A stretch of DNA of 64,000 bases from Edaphobacter lichenicola. GTDB taxonomy: Bacteria > Acidobacteriota > Terriglobia > Terriglobales > Acidobacteriaceae. Numbering within the stretch: the first letter of the stretch is position 1; each line of letters starts with the position of its first letter. Both the position numbers and the translations under genes were made by a program. Below, one piece after another: positions 34,801 through 42,850 of the stretch. The stretch is from assembly GCF_025264645.1 (NCBI RefSeq), contig NZ_CP073696.1:2604001-2668000 (forward strand). Reading direction: 5' to 3'. The notes under the pieces were generated by a model. The model was not told where the DNA came from and made no database searches. It saw nothing but the letters and a program-made list of their open reading frames with translations.

Positions 34801-36003
34801 ATGTTGACGCTCTATCGAAGGCATCTCAAGTGCTGTTCTAAAGCTTCCGATCGCTTTTACAAGCGCTGCGTCTGCCCTATGTGGGTCGAGGGCACAACGA
34901 ACGGAACCTATCTGCGCCGCAGCATGAAGACGGCGAGTTGGGAACGTGCGACCGTGCTGGCACGGGTCATTGAAGACTCCGATAACGCTTCCAAAACTCC
35001 AGAACGTAAAGATGAACCTGTCACGATTGTGAAAGCCGTTACCGAATACCTGGCGGATGCGAAGGCGCGTGAACTCGCGGATGCGACGCTCTACAAGTTG
35101 GAGACACAGCTTCGCAAGCAATTCCTCGGTTGGTGCAAGGCTGAGGGATACAAGTTCCTTACAGAGTTTGACCTCAGAGCAGCGCAATCGTTCCGGGCAT
35201 CCTGGACTGACGGCGGACTTGCGAAGAAAAAAAAGCAGGAGAGGCTGACCGGTTTCTTCTGGTTTTGTATCCGTGCCGGCTGGCTGACCGCGAACCCTAC
35301 TGATCGACTGGGAAGAATTTCCGTCACGCAGGCACCTACGGACTATTTCACACGCGGCGAGTATGAAAAGCTGCTTGATGCAACGTACCTCTATCGCGAG
35401 GGCCGCGGCGAAACTATAGGCGGAATCAATGGCACTCGAATCCGAGCGCTCATCATGCTGATGCGTTGGAGTGGTCTCCGCATTCGGGACGCCGTGACAC
35501 TCGAAAAAACTCGCCTTATCAATGACAACCTTTTGCTATATCAGGCGAAGACCGGAACCCCGGTTTATGTTCCTCTCCCCCCTCAGGTCGCGGAAGCGCT
35601 CCGAACGCTTCCCGACGGAGTGAAACCTAACCCACGTTATTTCTTCTGGAGTGGAAATGGGCTGCCGAAGAGTGCCGTTGCCGACTGGCAACGCAGCTTT
35701 AGGAGAGTCTTCAAACTGGCCGGTTTGGAGAAGCCGGATGGGTCTGCGAAACGCTGTTTTCCTCACATGCTACGAGATACTTTTGCCGTCGAAATGCTGC
35801 TAGCTGGCGTGCCTATCGACCAGGTGTCCATGCTTCTCGGACACGCGAGTGTGAAGATTACAGAAAAGCATTACTCTCCATGGGTTAAGGCGCGTCAGGA
35901 TCAACTAGCTGCGAGTGTTCGGAATGCATGGGGCTTTCTCGGAGGGACATCTCCGCTTAGCCCGAAACGTGGAAAGACAAAGCTCGTGTTGATCCAGGCA
36001 TAG
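34801..36003 (+). CDS. Tyrosine recombinase (phage/island integrase)
   Basis: About 400 residues from ATG 34801 (MLTLYRRHLKCC...), which matches acidobacterial integrases better than the ATG 13 codons upstream. An N-terminal SAM-like core-binding domain (about 95-180) is followed by the catalytic domain. The pentad is complete: Arg in SGLRIRDAV, Lys in QAKTGTP, His-x-x-Arg in FPHMLRDTF, His in LLGHAS, and Tyr in KHYSPW. The gene begins 76 bases after the tmRNA 3' end and reads away from it, the classic island layout. Product probably inserts and excises an element at ssrA. Confidence 0.93.
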   Translation: MLTLYRRHLKCCSKASDRFYKRCVCPMWVEGTTNGTYLRRSMKTASWERATVLARVIEDSDNASKTPERKDEPVTIVKAVTEYLADAKARELADATLYKLETQLRKQFLGWCKAEGYKFLTEFDLRAAQSFRASWTDGGLAKKKKQERLTGFFWFCIRAGWLTANPTDRLGRISVTQAPTDYFTRGEYEKLLDATYLYREGRGETIGGINGTRIRALIMLMRWSGLRIRDAVTLEKTRLINDNLLLYQAKTGTPVYVPLPPQVAEALRTLPDGVKPNPRYFFWSGNGLPKSAVADWQRSFRRVFKLAGLEKPDGSAKRCFPHMLRDTFAVEMLLAGVPIDQVSMLLGHASVKITEKHYSPWVKARQDQLAASVRNAWGFLGGTSPLSPKRGKTKLVLIQA

Positions 36004-36276
36004 TTAGGCGGTTGCGCGACGGTGGTGAACGCGGATCAGAACACTTTGTGGAATACGAAGGTTCTGATAACTACGTTTACGGGAAGTTTCCCCACTGCCC
36101 CACTTGAGGACACCTGCCTCTCCCTCAAAGAGACGCCTGACAGTCTTCTCACTGACATGCCACATCGCTGCGACCTGTTGTACTGAATAGTGTGCTTCCA
36201 GCGCGATCGAGTGCAATCCCTCACTTTGAACAAGCTTCTTCTGTCCGGCTTCAAACACGTCGCTTTTCCAAGGCAT
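36004..36276 (-). CDS. Excisionase-like helix-turn-helix protein
   Basis: 90 residues from ATG 36276, which has GAGGG five bases upstream; the longer open frame to 36402 is not needed. The helix-turn-helix ALEAHYSVQQVAAMWHVSEK, then TVRRLFEGEAG, and a wing ending RIPQSVLIRVHHR match MerR-like excisionases/helix_turn_helix_17 proteins. It is convergent with the integrase; the stops are adjacent. A perfect inverted repeat lies 14 bases upstream of its start. A role in controlling integrase direction or its own transcription is inferred. Confidence 0.75.
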   Translation of the reverse strand: MPWKSDVFEAGQKKLVQSEGLHSIALEAHYSVQQVAAMWHVSEKTVRRLFEGEAGVLKWGSGETSRKRSYQNLRIPQSVLIRVHHRRATA

Positions 36277-36289
36277 GGCGACCCTCTGT

Positions 36290-36316
36290 GACCTCTCTCT
36301 TCCAATGAGAGAGGTC
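36290..36316. promoter_or_regulatory. Inverted repeat upstream of the excisionase-like gene
   Basis: GACCTCTCT-N9-AGAGAGGTC, perfect 9-base arms. It is placed where an autoregulatory operator or an excisionase-binding arm would be expected. Confidence 0.5.
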
Positions 36317-36659
36317 AGGATCGGTAGTGATTTCGAGCACCGATCGCTAATTGCCAGAGTGAGGTGACGAATGTAATACGTCCAATATTTTTCCTTGATC
36401 ACCTGATAGCTGGCAATGATCGCTCACGATTGCCTAACCGCCAAGAAGAAAGAAGCATGGAGGAACGTCGAACCTGAGGTAAGGGAGGTCTGTTCGATGG
36501 CAAACCCTGGCAATGCCAACTAACGCATGATTTTCGTTTCTACCCAAGGAGCAGCGCTATCGCTTAACAGGGTCGGACTGAGCAACTTCCAATTCCAGCA
36601 GCAAGTAACACAGCATGCAAACTTTGCAGGTTCTCAATTATCCGGTCAGAATTAGATCC
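36317..36659. other. Gap after the integrase module
   Basis: About 340 bases with no supported gene on either strand. It contains TCACCTGATAGCTGGCAATGATCGCT-like scattered words (longest exact repeats below 10 bases) and no terminator. It separates the integration module from the amine-oxidase/TetR cargo. Confidence 0.4.
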
Positions 36660-36977
36660 TCAGTCAACCTCTTGTTCTGTTCTTTTCGCTGCCTTTGCAA
36701 CTTTCTTGGGTGAGAAGGGCTTTTCGGTTTTCACGGCTTCCTTCTTCGGAGCAGCCGCTCTCTTTGCGGCCTTAACAGTGGCCGCATGTATGGATGTGGC
36801 GACCGTTTGGTCAACCAGCCCTCCGCTGATTCCACTCTTGAGGGCTTTTCTCACGGCTTTACCAATCGCTTTGAGGCCTTCTTCTCGAGTTCCTAAACTG
36901 TTGACAGCCCGCTGTAGATGGTTCAGCTGCGAACCATCCGGGCCGTTCCTTACAAGCTGCTTTATCGGAGTTCCCAA
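36660..36977 (-). CDS. Small basic protein coupled to the amine-oxidase-like gene
   Basis: 105 residues. The start is TTG at 36977 with AGGAG eight bases upstream, and it overlaps the end of the oxidoreductase gene by 16 bases, so translation is probably coupled. I do not recognise the family. The N-terminal half has helices (LNHLQRAVNSLGTREEGLKA); the C-terminal 40 residues are rich in Lys and Ala (VKAAKRAAAPKKEAV, then SPKKVAKAAKR), resembling histone-H1-like bacterial tails, so nucleic-acid binding is possible. No membrane segment or signal. Confidence 0.6.
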   Translation of the reverse strand: MGTPIKQLVRNGPDGSQLNHLQRAVNSLGTREEGLKAIGKAVRKALKSGISGGLVDQTVATSIHAATVKAAKRAAAPKKEAVKTEKPFSPKKVAKAAKRTEQEVD

Positions 36978-38194
36978 GTGACTGCTCCTGAGCAGGTGTC
37001 AACCGACTCAGGCTGGATTACGGACCGTGCCGCCTCCAAAGCGCTTGATACTGCCGCATCGGCGAGCAATCCTCGCGACGTTACCCACTCGCCGGCAAAT
37101 GCAACTCGATCAATATCCGATGACTTAGCTGGATTCGCCGATGTTGTCGGGACGGCTGCAGACACCATGATGTGAGGCAAAAAGCGGTCTTTCACTAACG
37201 AGTCACGCCAGCCCGGCATCACGATGTCGAGGTATTCCTCAAGCTCTCGCCGGACGGACTGGGAATCATCTGGGATGTCACTGAGGTATTTCATGACGTG
37301 CACCAGTGCATGTCCCTTCGGGGCAAGTTTGGCCGCCGCCGAATGAACGGAGTAATACAGAGGACGGTCCACGGCAAAGGCGACTGTCGGTGCGCACTGC
37401 GGAAGTTTTCTCAGGCAGAGGTCAAGGCACGCAGCGTAGGCGGGAATCGCCGGAGGAAATTCAGTGCCGCTCAAACGCTGCGCGTTATGCCGATCGGTTG
37501 CGATGACGATGCCATCTGCTTGCACTTCCGACAACCGCTCGACGCTCACTCCGGTGCGGAACTCCACGCCCAATGACCCAGCACGCCGAGTTAAACCATC
37601 CACAAGAACTTGCCAGCCACCATCGATGTAGAGCACCCCTGGCTTCATCGTCAAGGCGAGCTGCCGAAGAGCGTCCCTCGCAGCCAAATGATCGAACTCC
37701 AAGCCGTAGGTTGCTGTTCGTAATCCCATCCGGACATACTGCCGCACACGTTCGGAACGGACACTGCGAGAAAGCCACTCATTCACGCTCTCGGATTTGC
37801 CCACATCTTCATGCTTCGTAAAGCTCAACAGCTTTGCCAGTTCGAGCTTTTCTCGCAAAGAGAACATTCGGCTCTTGATAAGCGAAGTGAAGTTGTTCGC
37901 CGCTGGGTAGAGGACTCCGTCGCGCATGATGACTGAGCGTTTGCCCTCACCTCGCTCCGCAGGATCGCCCCCCGAGATTTGAATACCCCATTCATGGAAG
38001 GTTTGCGCCGTTATTCCATTCTTAGTCAAAGCATGAGGACCAAGATTCAATAGGTAACCATTGGCGTTGATGGTCCTCGCACGGCCTCCGAGTTCATGCG
38101 ATCGTTCCAGCAAGGTGACGGAACCTGCGGTCGCCAGCGCGTTTGCCGCGGTAAGGCCCGCGATGCCTCCGCCGATGACCACGAAATGTGACAT
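36962..38194 (-). CDS. FAD-dependent amine oxidase / phytoene-desaturase-like oxidoreductase
   Basis: About 410 residues starting MSHFVVIGGGIAGLTAANAL, a Rossmann FAD-binding motif, followed by LLERSHELGGRARTI. The conserved C-terminal FAD contact reads RVAFAGEWVTSRGLLADAAVSS. A short MNGGVS extension at 38212 is possible. The family includes amine oxidases, protoporphyrinogen oxidases and carotenoid desaturases; none of the carotenoid partners is here, so substrate is open. A perfect palindrome in its upstream region matches the one over the TetR start, so it is probably repressed by that regulator. Confidence 0.85.
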   Translation of the reverse strand: MSHFVVIGGGIAGLTAANALATAGSVTLLERSHELGGRARTINANGYLLNLGPHALTKNGITAQTFHEWGIQISGGDPAERGEGKRSVIMRDGVLYPAANNFTSLIKSRMFSLREKLELAKLLSFTKHEDVGKSESVNEWLSRSVRSERVRQYVRMGLRTATYGLEFDHLAARDALRQLALTMKPGVLYIDGGWQVLVDGLTRRAGSLGVEFRTGVSVERLSEVQADGIVIATDRHNAQRLSGTEFPPAIPAYAACLDLCLRKLPQCAPTVAFAVDRPLYYSVHSAAAKLAPKGHALVHVMKYLSDIPDDSQSVRRELEEYLDIVMPGWRDSLVKDRFLPHIMVSAAVPTTSANPAKSSDIDRVAFAGEWVTSRGLLADAAVSSALEAARSVIQPESVDTCSGAVTWELR

Positions 38195-38249
38195 AGACAC
38201 ACCGCCATTCATCTAGATACTGAAACCGAGACGGTCTCAGAGTGCTTTT

Positions 38250-38264
38250 ATGAGTATACTCATT
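38250..38264. promoter_or_regulatory. TetR operator candidate, site 1
   Basis: The perfect palindrome ATGAGTATACTCAT (then T) lies between the divergent oxidoreductase and the small membrane-protein gene. It shares TGAGYAYACTCATT with site 2 at the TetR gene, 500 bases away. Confidence 0.65.
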
Positions 38265-38310
38265 ATTGAGCGTCGTCATTACTGTTAACTTTGGGAAATG
38301 AGGAACATCT

Positions 38311-38706
38311 GTGAAATTTGCCAAGATTGTTTTCACCGTCGCTGGGATCGTGGGCATCCTTCAGTTGTTGCCCCTGTATTTCCTATTTGATTTTGTTGGG
38401 CAACGCGCACCCCCAGTCGTCAACCACCCGGAGTTTTACTTTGGTTTCGTTGGCGTTGCGCTCGCGTGGCAGGCGGTGTTTTTGCTGATCGGCACCGACC
38501 CCTACCGATACAGAGCCGTCATGCTGCTCTCGATTATGGAAAAGGGTTCGTATGTATCAACTCTGGCTGTACTCCTGGCTCAGCACCGCATAGGGCTCTC
38601 AACCGCATTGCCTGCTACTTCGGACCTCATTCTTGGATTGCTCTTTTTCGCTGCGTACGCGATAACAAGACCCGATCCCAGCCTGCCCTCCAGTGATGGG
38701 TCCTGA
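38311..38706 (+). CDS. Small four-helix membrane protein, unknown family
   Basis: 131 residues from GTG 38311, with GAGGAA eight bases upstream. Four predicted helices: IVFTVAGIVGILQLLPLYFL, FGFVGVALAWQAVFLLIG, the AVMLLSIMEKGSYVSTLAVLL segment and LILGLLFFAAYAI. The loops are short and polar. I cannot name a family; the length and topology are like DoxX or DUF3995 proteins found nearby. It is divergent from the oxidoreductase and 58 bases upstream of the TetR start, so it belongs to that regulon. Confidence 0.75.
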   Translation: MKFAKIVFTVAGIVGILQLLPLYFLFDFVGQRAPPVVNHPEFYFGFVGVALAWQAVFLLIGTDPYRYRAVMLLSIMEKGSYVSTLAVLLAQHRIGLSTALPATSDLILGLLFFAAYAITRPDPSLPSSDGS

Positions 38707-38750
38707 AACGGCAGTCTGGAAAGAGTAACGCGGGGTTGAATATACTCGTA

Positions 38751-38765
38751 AATGAGTGTGCTCAA
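38751..38765. promoter_or_regulatory. TetR operator candidate, site 2
   Basis: AATGAGTGTGCTCAA, the same motif as site 1 (TGAGYAYACTCATT on the other strand), covers the translation start of the TetR gene. A weaker half (TATACTCGTA) lies directly upstream. Location fits autorepression. Confidence 0.6.
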
Positions 38766-39397
38766 TGAAATCCAAGAAAGCATCGAAATCGGCCGTTTCC
38801 CGACGCGAACGAAGCAAAGCTGACAAGATGCGTCGGATTATCGCAGCGGGAGAGAAACTATTTTCAAAACAGGGATTTGACGGCACAACGGTGCAGCAGA
38901 TTGCGGACGAAGCGGACGTGGCGGTTGGAACGCTCTTTCTCTACGTCTCTGACAAGAGCGAGTTGCTACTGAGAATTTTCTACAACGCCACAGCCCAAGA
39001 ATTGGAACCTGCGATAAAGCGGATGAAGGTAAGTCGGAAGTTTCTGCCCAGCATCCGCCGCTTCCTTGAGGATTTGCATGCTCCTTACGAAAAAGATCGG
39101 GAACTCGCCAAGGTCTACTGCCGCGAGGTCCTGTTTCACAAAGGGGGCACCCGAGCTGAACTCGATAAGCAAACCGCCGAGATTACGGGTGCTATGGCTG
39201 AGGCCGTCGCCAGAGCGCAAGCAAGGGGAGATGTTGATAAGAGCGTCGATCCTTCCCTCGGAGCGCTACATCTGTACGCAATTTTTCATGCGATGCTTGC
39301 GTTCCACCTCGCCGATTGCCTCCCCGGCACGACACCGAGCCAGACTCTCAACGCATTGTTGCAGTCTGCTTGGCACGGGATGGCACCGCGTACCTAG
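38765..39397 (+). CDS. TetR-family transcriptional regulator
   Basis: 210 residues from ATG 38765; three codons upstream there is a GTG but it adds nothing conserved. The N-terminal helix-turn-helix is typical: RRIIAAGEKLFSKQGFDGTT, VQQIADEADVAVGTLFLYV, then SDKSELL. The all-helical C-terminal domain contains LAKVYCREVLFHKGGTRAEL and would bind a small hydrophobic ligand. The operator motif over its own start and a second copy in the divergent promoter 500 bases upstream suggest one circuit controlling the oxidoreductase and the membrane protein. Confidence 0.92.
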   Translation: MKSKKASKSAVSRRERSKADKMRRIIAAGEKLFSKQGFDGTTVQQIADEADVAVGTLFLYVSDKSELLLRIFYNATAQELEPAIKRMKVSRKFLPSIRRFLEDLHAPYEKDRELAKVYCREVLFHKGGTRAELDKQTAEITGAMAEAVARAQARGDVDKSVDPSLGALHLYAIFHAMLAFHLADCLPGTTPSQTLNALLQSAWHGMAPRT

Positions 39398-39440
39398 AGT
39401 CGGCTTATGAATTGGATCGTCAATTCCTTGGAGGTGGCTT

Positions 39441-39869
39441 GTGGGATCGTTTCGGGCGGGCGTGTGTATTTTAGGGTCGGCAATCTTGACGATGGCTGCC
39501 GTTTTGCACTTCTACTGGGCTTTTGGTGGCAATTCAGGCCAGTCAATCTCGGCCCCTGAATTTTCTGGACGAGCGGTCTTTCATGTCCCACGATATTCCA
39601 ATGCCATCGTCGCTCTGGGCTTGTTGGTGGTGGCACTTGTACTTGTGGTTCGCTCTGGCGTGTTGGGAAGCGCCGTGCGGACAGCAGTAACTGCTGCGCC
39701 AGCCCGCTTAATGGCCATCGGCTTTGCTTTGCGCGCTCTAGGAGAGTTCCACTACCTGGGATTCTTTAAGAGCGTTCGGGGGACACCCTTCGCTTATTAT
39801 GATACGTGGTTCTACAGTCCGTTGTTCGTTTGCTTGGCCGTTATATGTGCGACGGCGGGCTTGGACTGA
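39441..39869 (+). CDS. DUF3995 membrane protein
   Basis: 142 residues from GTG 39441 with GGAGG seven bases upstream. Four helices: the first contains GSAILTMAAVLHFYWAFGG, then IVALGLLVVALVLVV, LMAIGFALRALGEFHYLGFF and PLFVCLAVICATAGL. The H-x-Y-W-A-F-G-G and FxALGEFHYLGFFK-like motifs are those of DUF3995. Function is unknown. It follows TetR by 43 bases on the same strand and is likely cotranscribed with it. Confidence 0.85.
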   Translation: MGSFRAGVCILGSAILTMAAVLHFYWAFGGNSGQSISAPEFSGRAVFHVPRYSNAIVALGLLVVALVLVVRSGVLGSAVRTAVTAAPARLMAIGFALRALGEFHYLGFFKSVRGTPFAYYDTWFYSPLFVCLAVICATAGLD

Positions 39870-40450
39870 CGCGGTGTCCGCGCTTACGAACCGTCTAGAT
39901 TCAGATGGCGCATAGCCTAGGAAAATGAGGAGGCGCGCATTATCGAACTGTCGTCCCATCCATTCTTCATCGGCACTCCATTCGTTCCCCAGGCGAGCTC
40001 GACCAAAGAGAAACCGCACCTGATCATTTTGGAGTTTCTCAGCGCTACCAGCCACTGCCGAGCTTGAAATGTAACGTCTCGCTACCGCGTTACCTCCAAT
40101 CCTCCACCTTCTCAGGTCAGGTTTCGCCGAAAGACCAACATTTCATATGCCTCAGAAATAACGGGGCCGATCACGGCATCTTTCGCACCGTCCTTCGCGT
40201 CATTTATAACTTTGCCGCCGACCGCTGGCTCTTAACCCTCTACCAGCACCGCCCGAAGTACCGGCGTACACAACGCCCCGTGTAAATGACTCCGGTATCC
40301 CACGGCATAGGCGGCACCTCAACGGCAAGGGATCGCCATCGTCGCCCATGCAGCGCCGTTGCCCGTGAAACCAGAATATGCGGTAATCTGCTTTTACTCT
40401 GCCACGTCACGTTGGTTACGCGTTACAACCTGATCTATTTCCGCTCTGGC
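39870..40450. other. Gap without a supported gene
   Basis: About 580 bases. A 105-codon minus-strand frame (to 40055) and a 73-codon plus frame (40064-40285) exist, but neither has a ribosome site or a recognisable motif. The minus frame contains NDQVRFLFGRARLGNEW, which looks protein-like, so a degraded gene is possible. Confidence 0.4.
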
Positions 40451-40864
40451 TCACACACGCGATAGCGCAATGCTGGCCACATAGCAGGCCAAAGAAATGC
40501 TGACGCCCGTGAGAGGCGCAATGAAAAAATAAGCCTTGCAGAGCACAACAAGACCAACAAGCATGGCCAGCCCAACTAAGAGCAAGAATGGTGATCGAAA
40601 GAGGAGTTGGTCGTGAGCCAATGCGAGATAACCGAAAACCAAGCCGAAGAGAATAAGTCCCAGGCTGTGGCTCGCGTTGAAGCCCACCCAACACCGCCAC
40701 ATGGTTGTTTCTTTCGTAATAACAGGCGAACTCTGGCTCATACTGACTTGTAGTGTTGGATCACGCGGCGTGAGGCTTTGGCCCCAGAACGTATAGACGA
40801 CGTGGAGGACTCCAAGCATAAGGATAATGCTCGCACTTAAAACCATGAGGGTTCTTGCGGCCAA
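40451..40864 (-). CDS. Small four-helix membrane protein (LIC_13387-like)
   Basis: 137 residues starting at TTG 40864 with AAGGAG seven bases upstream. Four helices: LMVLSASIILMLGVLHVVYT, SLGLILFGLVFGYLALA, FLLLVGLAMLVGLVVLC and ISLACYVASIAL. The WVGFNASHSLGLILFG motif between helices 1 and 2 resembles the family typified by LIC_13387. Function unknown. It is the last gene of the GH1-SDR-lectin set on the minus strand. Confidence 0.75.
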   Translation of the reverse strand: MAARTLMVLSASIILMLGVLHVVYTFWGQSLTPRDPTLQVSMSQSSPVITKETTMWRCWVGFNASHSLGLILFGLVFGYLALAHDQLLFRSPFLLLVGLAMLVGLVVLCKAYFFIAPLTGVSISLACYVASIALSRV

Positions 40865-40929
40865 GATGCTCTCCTTGTTTTGTAGGCCTAACGATCAAGC
40901 TGCATCCTTGCCTACCTTCCCTGCGGCGT

Positions 40930-41673
40930 TCATTTCCCTGAGGTGGCCAAAAGATTGCTGACAAACACGTCCGTGTTATGCGCAAAGCGGAGGCCATAAT
41001 GGCCATTTGTCGATGTCAGCTTGCCGGAGCTTAAGAGACCGGTCTTGTCGTAGCTTGCAACAATCGAGCCGTTGATGGAGCACACCACCTTATCCTCTCT
41101 TACCGAGAGCGAGATGTCCTGAGTCACCGGTTGGCCACGCCCGGCCGCTTTATGAATCGCGGGGTTGCTCTTACTCAACAGTCCGGTCATTCTGAACGGC
41201 TCTGGTCCAAATCCGCGCACGATAAACGTTCCGTTTCCAGATGCAGCGCAGTAGAGTTCAGTCTGGCTAGGAGTACCCATGTCATTCCCTCCGATAAATA
41301 ATCCGTAGGGATGCGGGTGAGAGTTGAGATTCATGTATTTTGGTTCGGTGAATGTCGCTCGGACTGTGAAGTCTCCTGACGCCATCGCGTCGGTCTTCCA
41401 GTAACTGACGGCGGGACCGGTTGTGACATGAAGGGTCTGTCCCTCTTCAACAAACCGCGCGGCATCGAGGGTCATGCCCGCCTTCTCTTCAGCGGCATCG
41501 ACTCTTCCGTTCCAACCCGGAATCTTGATCCCACCATCTGTAACCGCACGGGGCCCTTCTACGGTGGGGCTGCCGGGACCACCGACAAACTGTTTTCTTG
41601 CGAGGAACAGTGCGACGAATAAGGCGACAAAGACAATTGCCGACCCGATTAGGATCTTGGATTTTCTCTTCAT
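40930..41673 (-). CDS. Membrane-anchored protein with a concanavalin-A-like domain
   Basis: 247 residues. A basic start and one N-terminal helix (ILIGSAIVFVALFVALFLA) would anchor or export it. The remainder is beta-rich (DFTVRATFTEPKYMNLNS; HPYGLFIGGNDMG; KVVCSINGSIVASYDKTG; GHYGLRFAHNTDVFVSNL) and fits the lectin/glucanase jelly-roll of DUF1080-type proteins, with no catalytic residues that I can identify. GAGGT lies six bases before the ATG. Sits between SDR and the small membrane protein; probable polysaccharide- or sugar-binding role is inferred. Confidence 0.7.
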   Translation of the reverse strand: MKRKSKILIGSAIVFVALFVALFLARKQFVGGPGSPTVEGPRAVTDGGIKIPGWNGRVDAAEEKAGMTLDAARFVEEGQTLHVTTGPAVSYWKTDAMASGDFTVRATFTEPKYMNLNSHPHPYGLFIGGNDMGTPSQTELYCAASGNGTFIVRGFGPEPFRMTGLLSKSNPAIHKAAGRGQPVTQDISLSVREDKVVCSINGSIVASYDKTGLLSSGKLTSTNGHYGLRFAHNTDVFVSNLLATSGK

Positions 41674-41852
41674 TATCGGACCTCAAAGTAAATTTCGGGT
41701 TGCGACTAGCTCGCGCATCCGGCTCTCAAGATGCTTGTAGGAAGCATTGTGAGGGATTCCGGAAGCATGGCCGACCGTCCAGAGGGTGGCAGCGCCCTCG
41801 CCACCGGAGTCGAGCGACGCTGTCACGGCGGTAATGAATCTTCTGTCCGTTG

Positions 41853-42821
41853 TCATAGCAGCTCAACGGACCCTTCATTTGGCCGCAGTCGTACGAGCGT
41901 CTTCGAGTCGTTCCATAATTTCAATGCTAACTGTTCGTCATAGGACAGTTTTGAAGATCGCGTGTCCCTGAGTGCGTCGTCATTCGACTGAAAATACCTG
42001 CCAGACGCGTTGCCGTAGGCGGGATCAGCAGCAACTTTAGCGAGGGATGCACCAGAGAAGCCGATGGAGCCCTGAGTTATGCCAACTCGTTTCGTGATCC
42101 ACTTCATGAAGCGAGTTTTCGCGAGCCACTGCAAAGGCTTCGGTATCGTCCGAATCAAGCCTGTCTCGGGCACGGACCCGGGGTCAAAGGCAATTGATGC
42201 GATTGAGCTCTCGGCCCGCCGTAACCGACGGTGCAGTTCATAGGCGTAAAGGATCATGCAGAGCTTTGACGTCGAGTAGCGCTTGCCCGCAGAGAGGTGC
42301 CTCTTGCCGTTTTTCCCATCGTTGGCAAGAGCAATCGCGTCAGGTTCAGCCACAATGCCGACCATCTTTCCATCCGCCGTGTCGGGATCATGCGTTCCGC
42401 TGGCGGTGAACACAATCCGTCCGTCGTCTACCATTCGCTCAATGAGCAGTTCGATCAGTAGGAAATGTCCAAGGCAATTCGTCGCGAACGTTGTCTCGTA
42501 GCCGTCCTTGCTGTAGGAGAGCGGCCGACGGAAATATCCGCCTGCGTTACACAGGAGTGCCTGAAACGAGTCGACTTCGCCACTGTCGAGCATCGCACGA
42601 AACTTTGCTGCTGCATCTCTGACAGAGCCCAGCGAGGAGGTGTCAAGCTCAAGTGTGCTGACCCTTATGCCGTAGTCCGTCCGGAGCTGTTGCGCTGCGG
42701 CATTAATCTGTTCCATGCTCCGTCCGGCGAGAACTAAGTTGTAACGCGAGCGAGACGCAAGCTGTTTGGCGCATTCAAAGCCGATTCCGGCGTGACCGCC
42801 TGTGATGAGAGCTGTTGGCAC
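41853..42821 (-). CDS. Short-chain dehydrogenase/reductase (SDR)
   Basis: 322 residues from GTG 42821, which has AAAGAGGT directly upstream; the frame extends 24 codons further without support. NAD(P)-binding motif TALITGGHAGIGFECAKQL, LLCNAGGYFRRP (the NNAG position), catalytic Ser region VFTASGTHDP and the active-site YSTSKLCMILYAYEL are all present, as in retinol-dehydrogenase/protochlorophyllide-reductase-like SDRs. The substrate is not evident. It follows GH1 by 29 bases on the same strand. Confidence 0.88.
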   Translation of the reverse strand: MPTALITGGHAGIGFECAKQLASRSRYNLVLAGRSMEQINAAAQQLRTDYGIRVSTLELDTSSLGSVRDAAAKFRAMLDSGEVDSFQALLCNAGGYFRRPLSYSKDGYETTFATNCLGHFLLIELLIERMVDDGRIVFTASGTHDPDTADGKMVGIVAEPDAIALANDGKNGKRHLSAGKRYSTSKLCMILYAYELHRRLRRAESSIASIAFDPGSVPETGLIRTIPKPLQWLAKTRFMKWITKRVGITQGSIGFSGASLAKVAADPAYGNASGRYFQSNDDALRDTRSSKLSYDEQLALKLWNDSKTLVRLRPNEGSVELL

Positions 42822-42850
42822 AATGACCTCTTTGGATCTAGACAACCTCG

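Noticed and set aside
40064-40285. 73-codon plus-strand ORF
   Set aside because: No start signal, no family resemblance, flanked by non-coding sequence.
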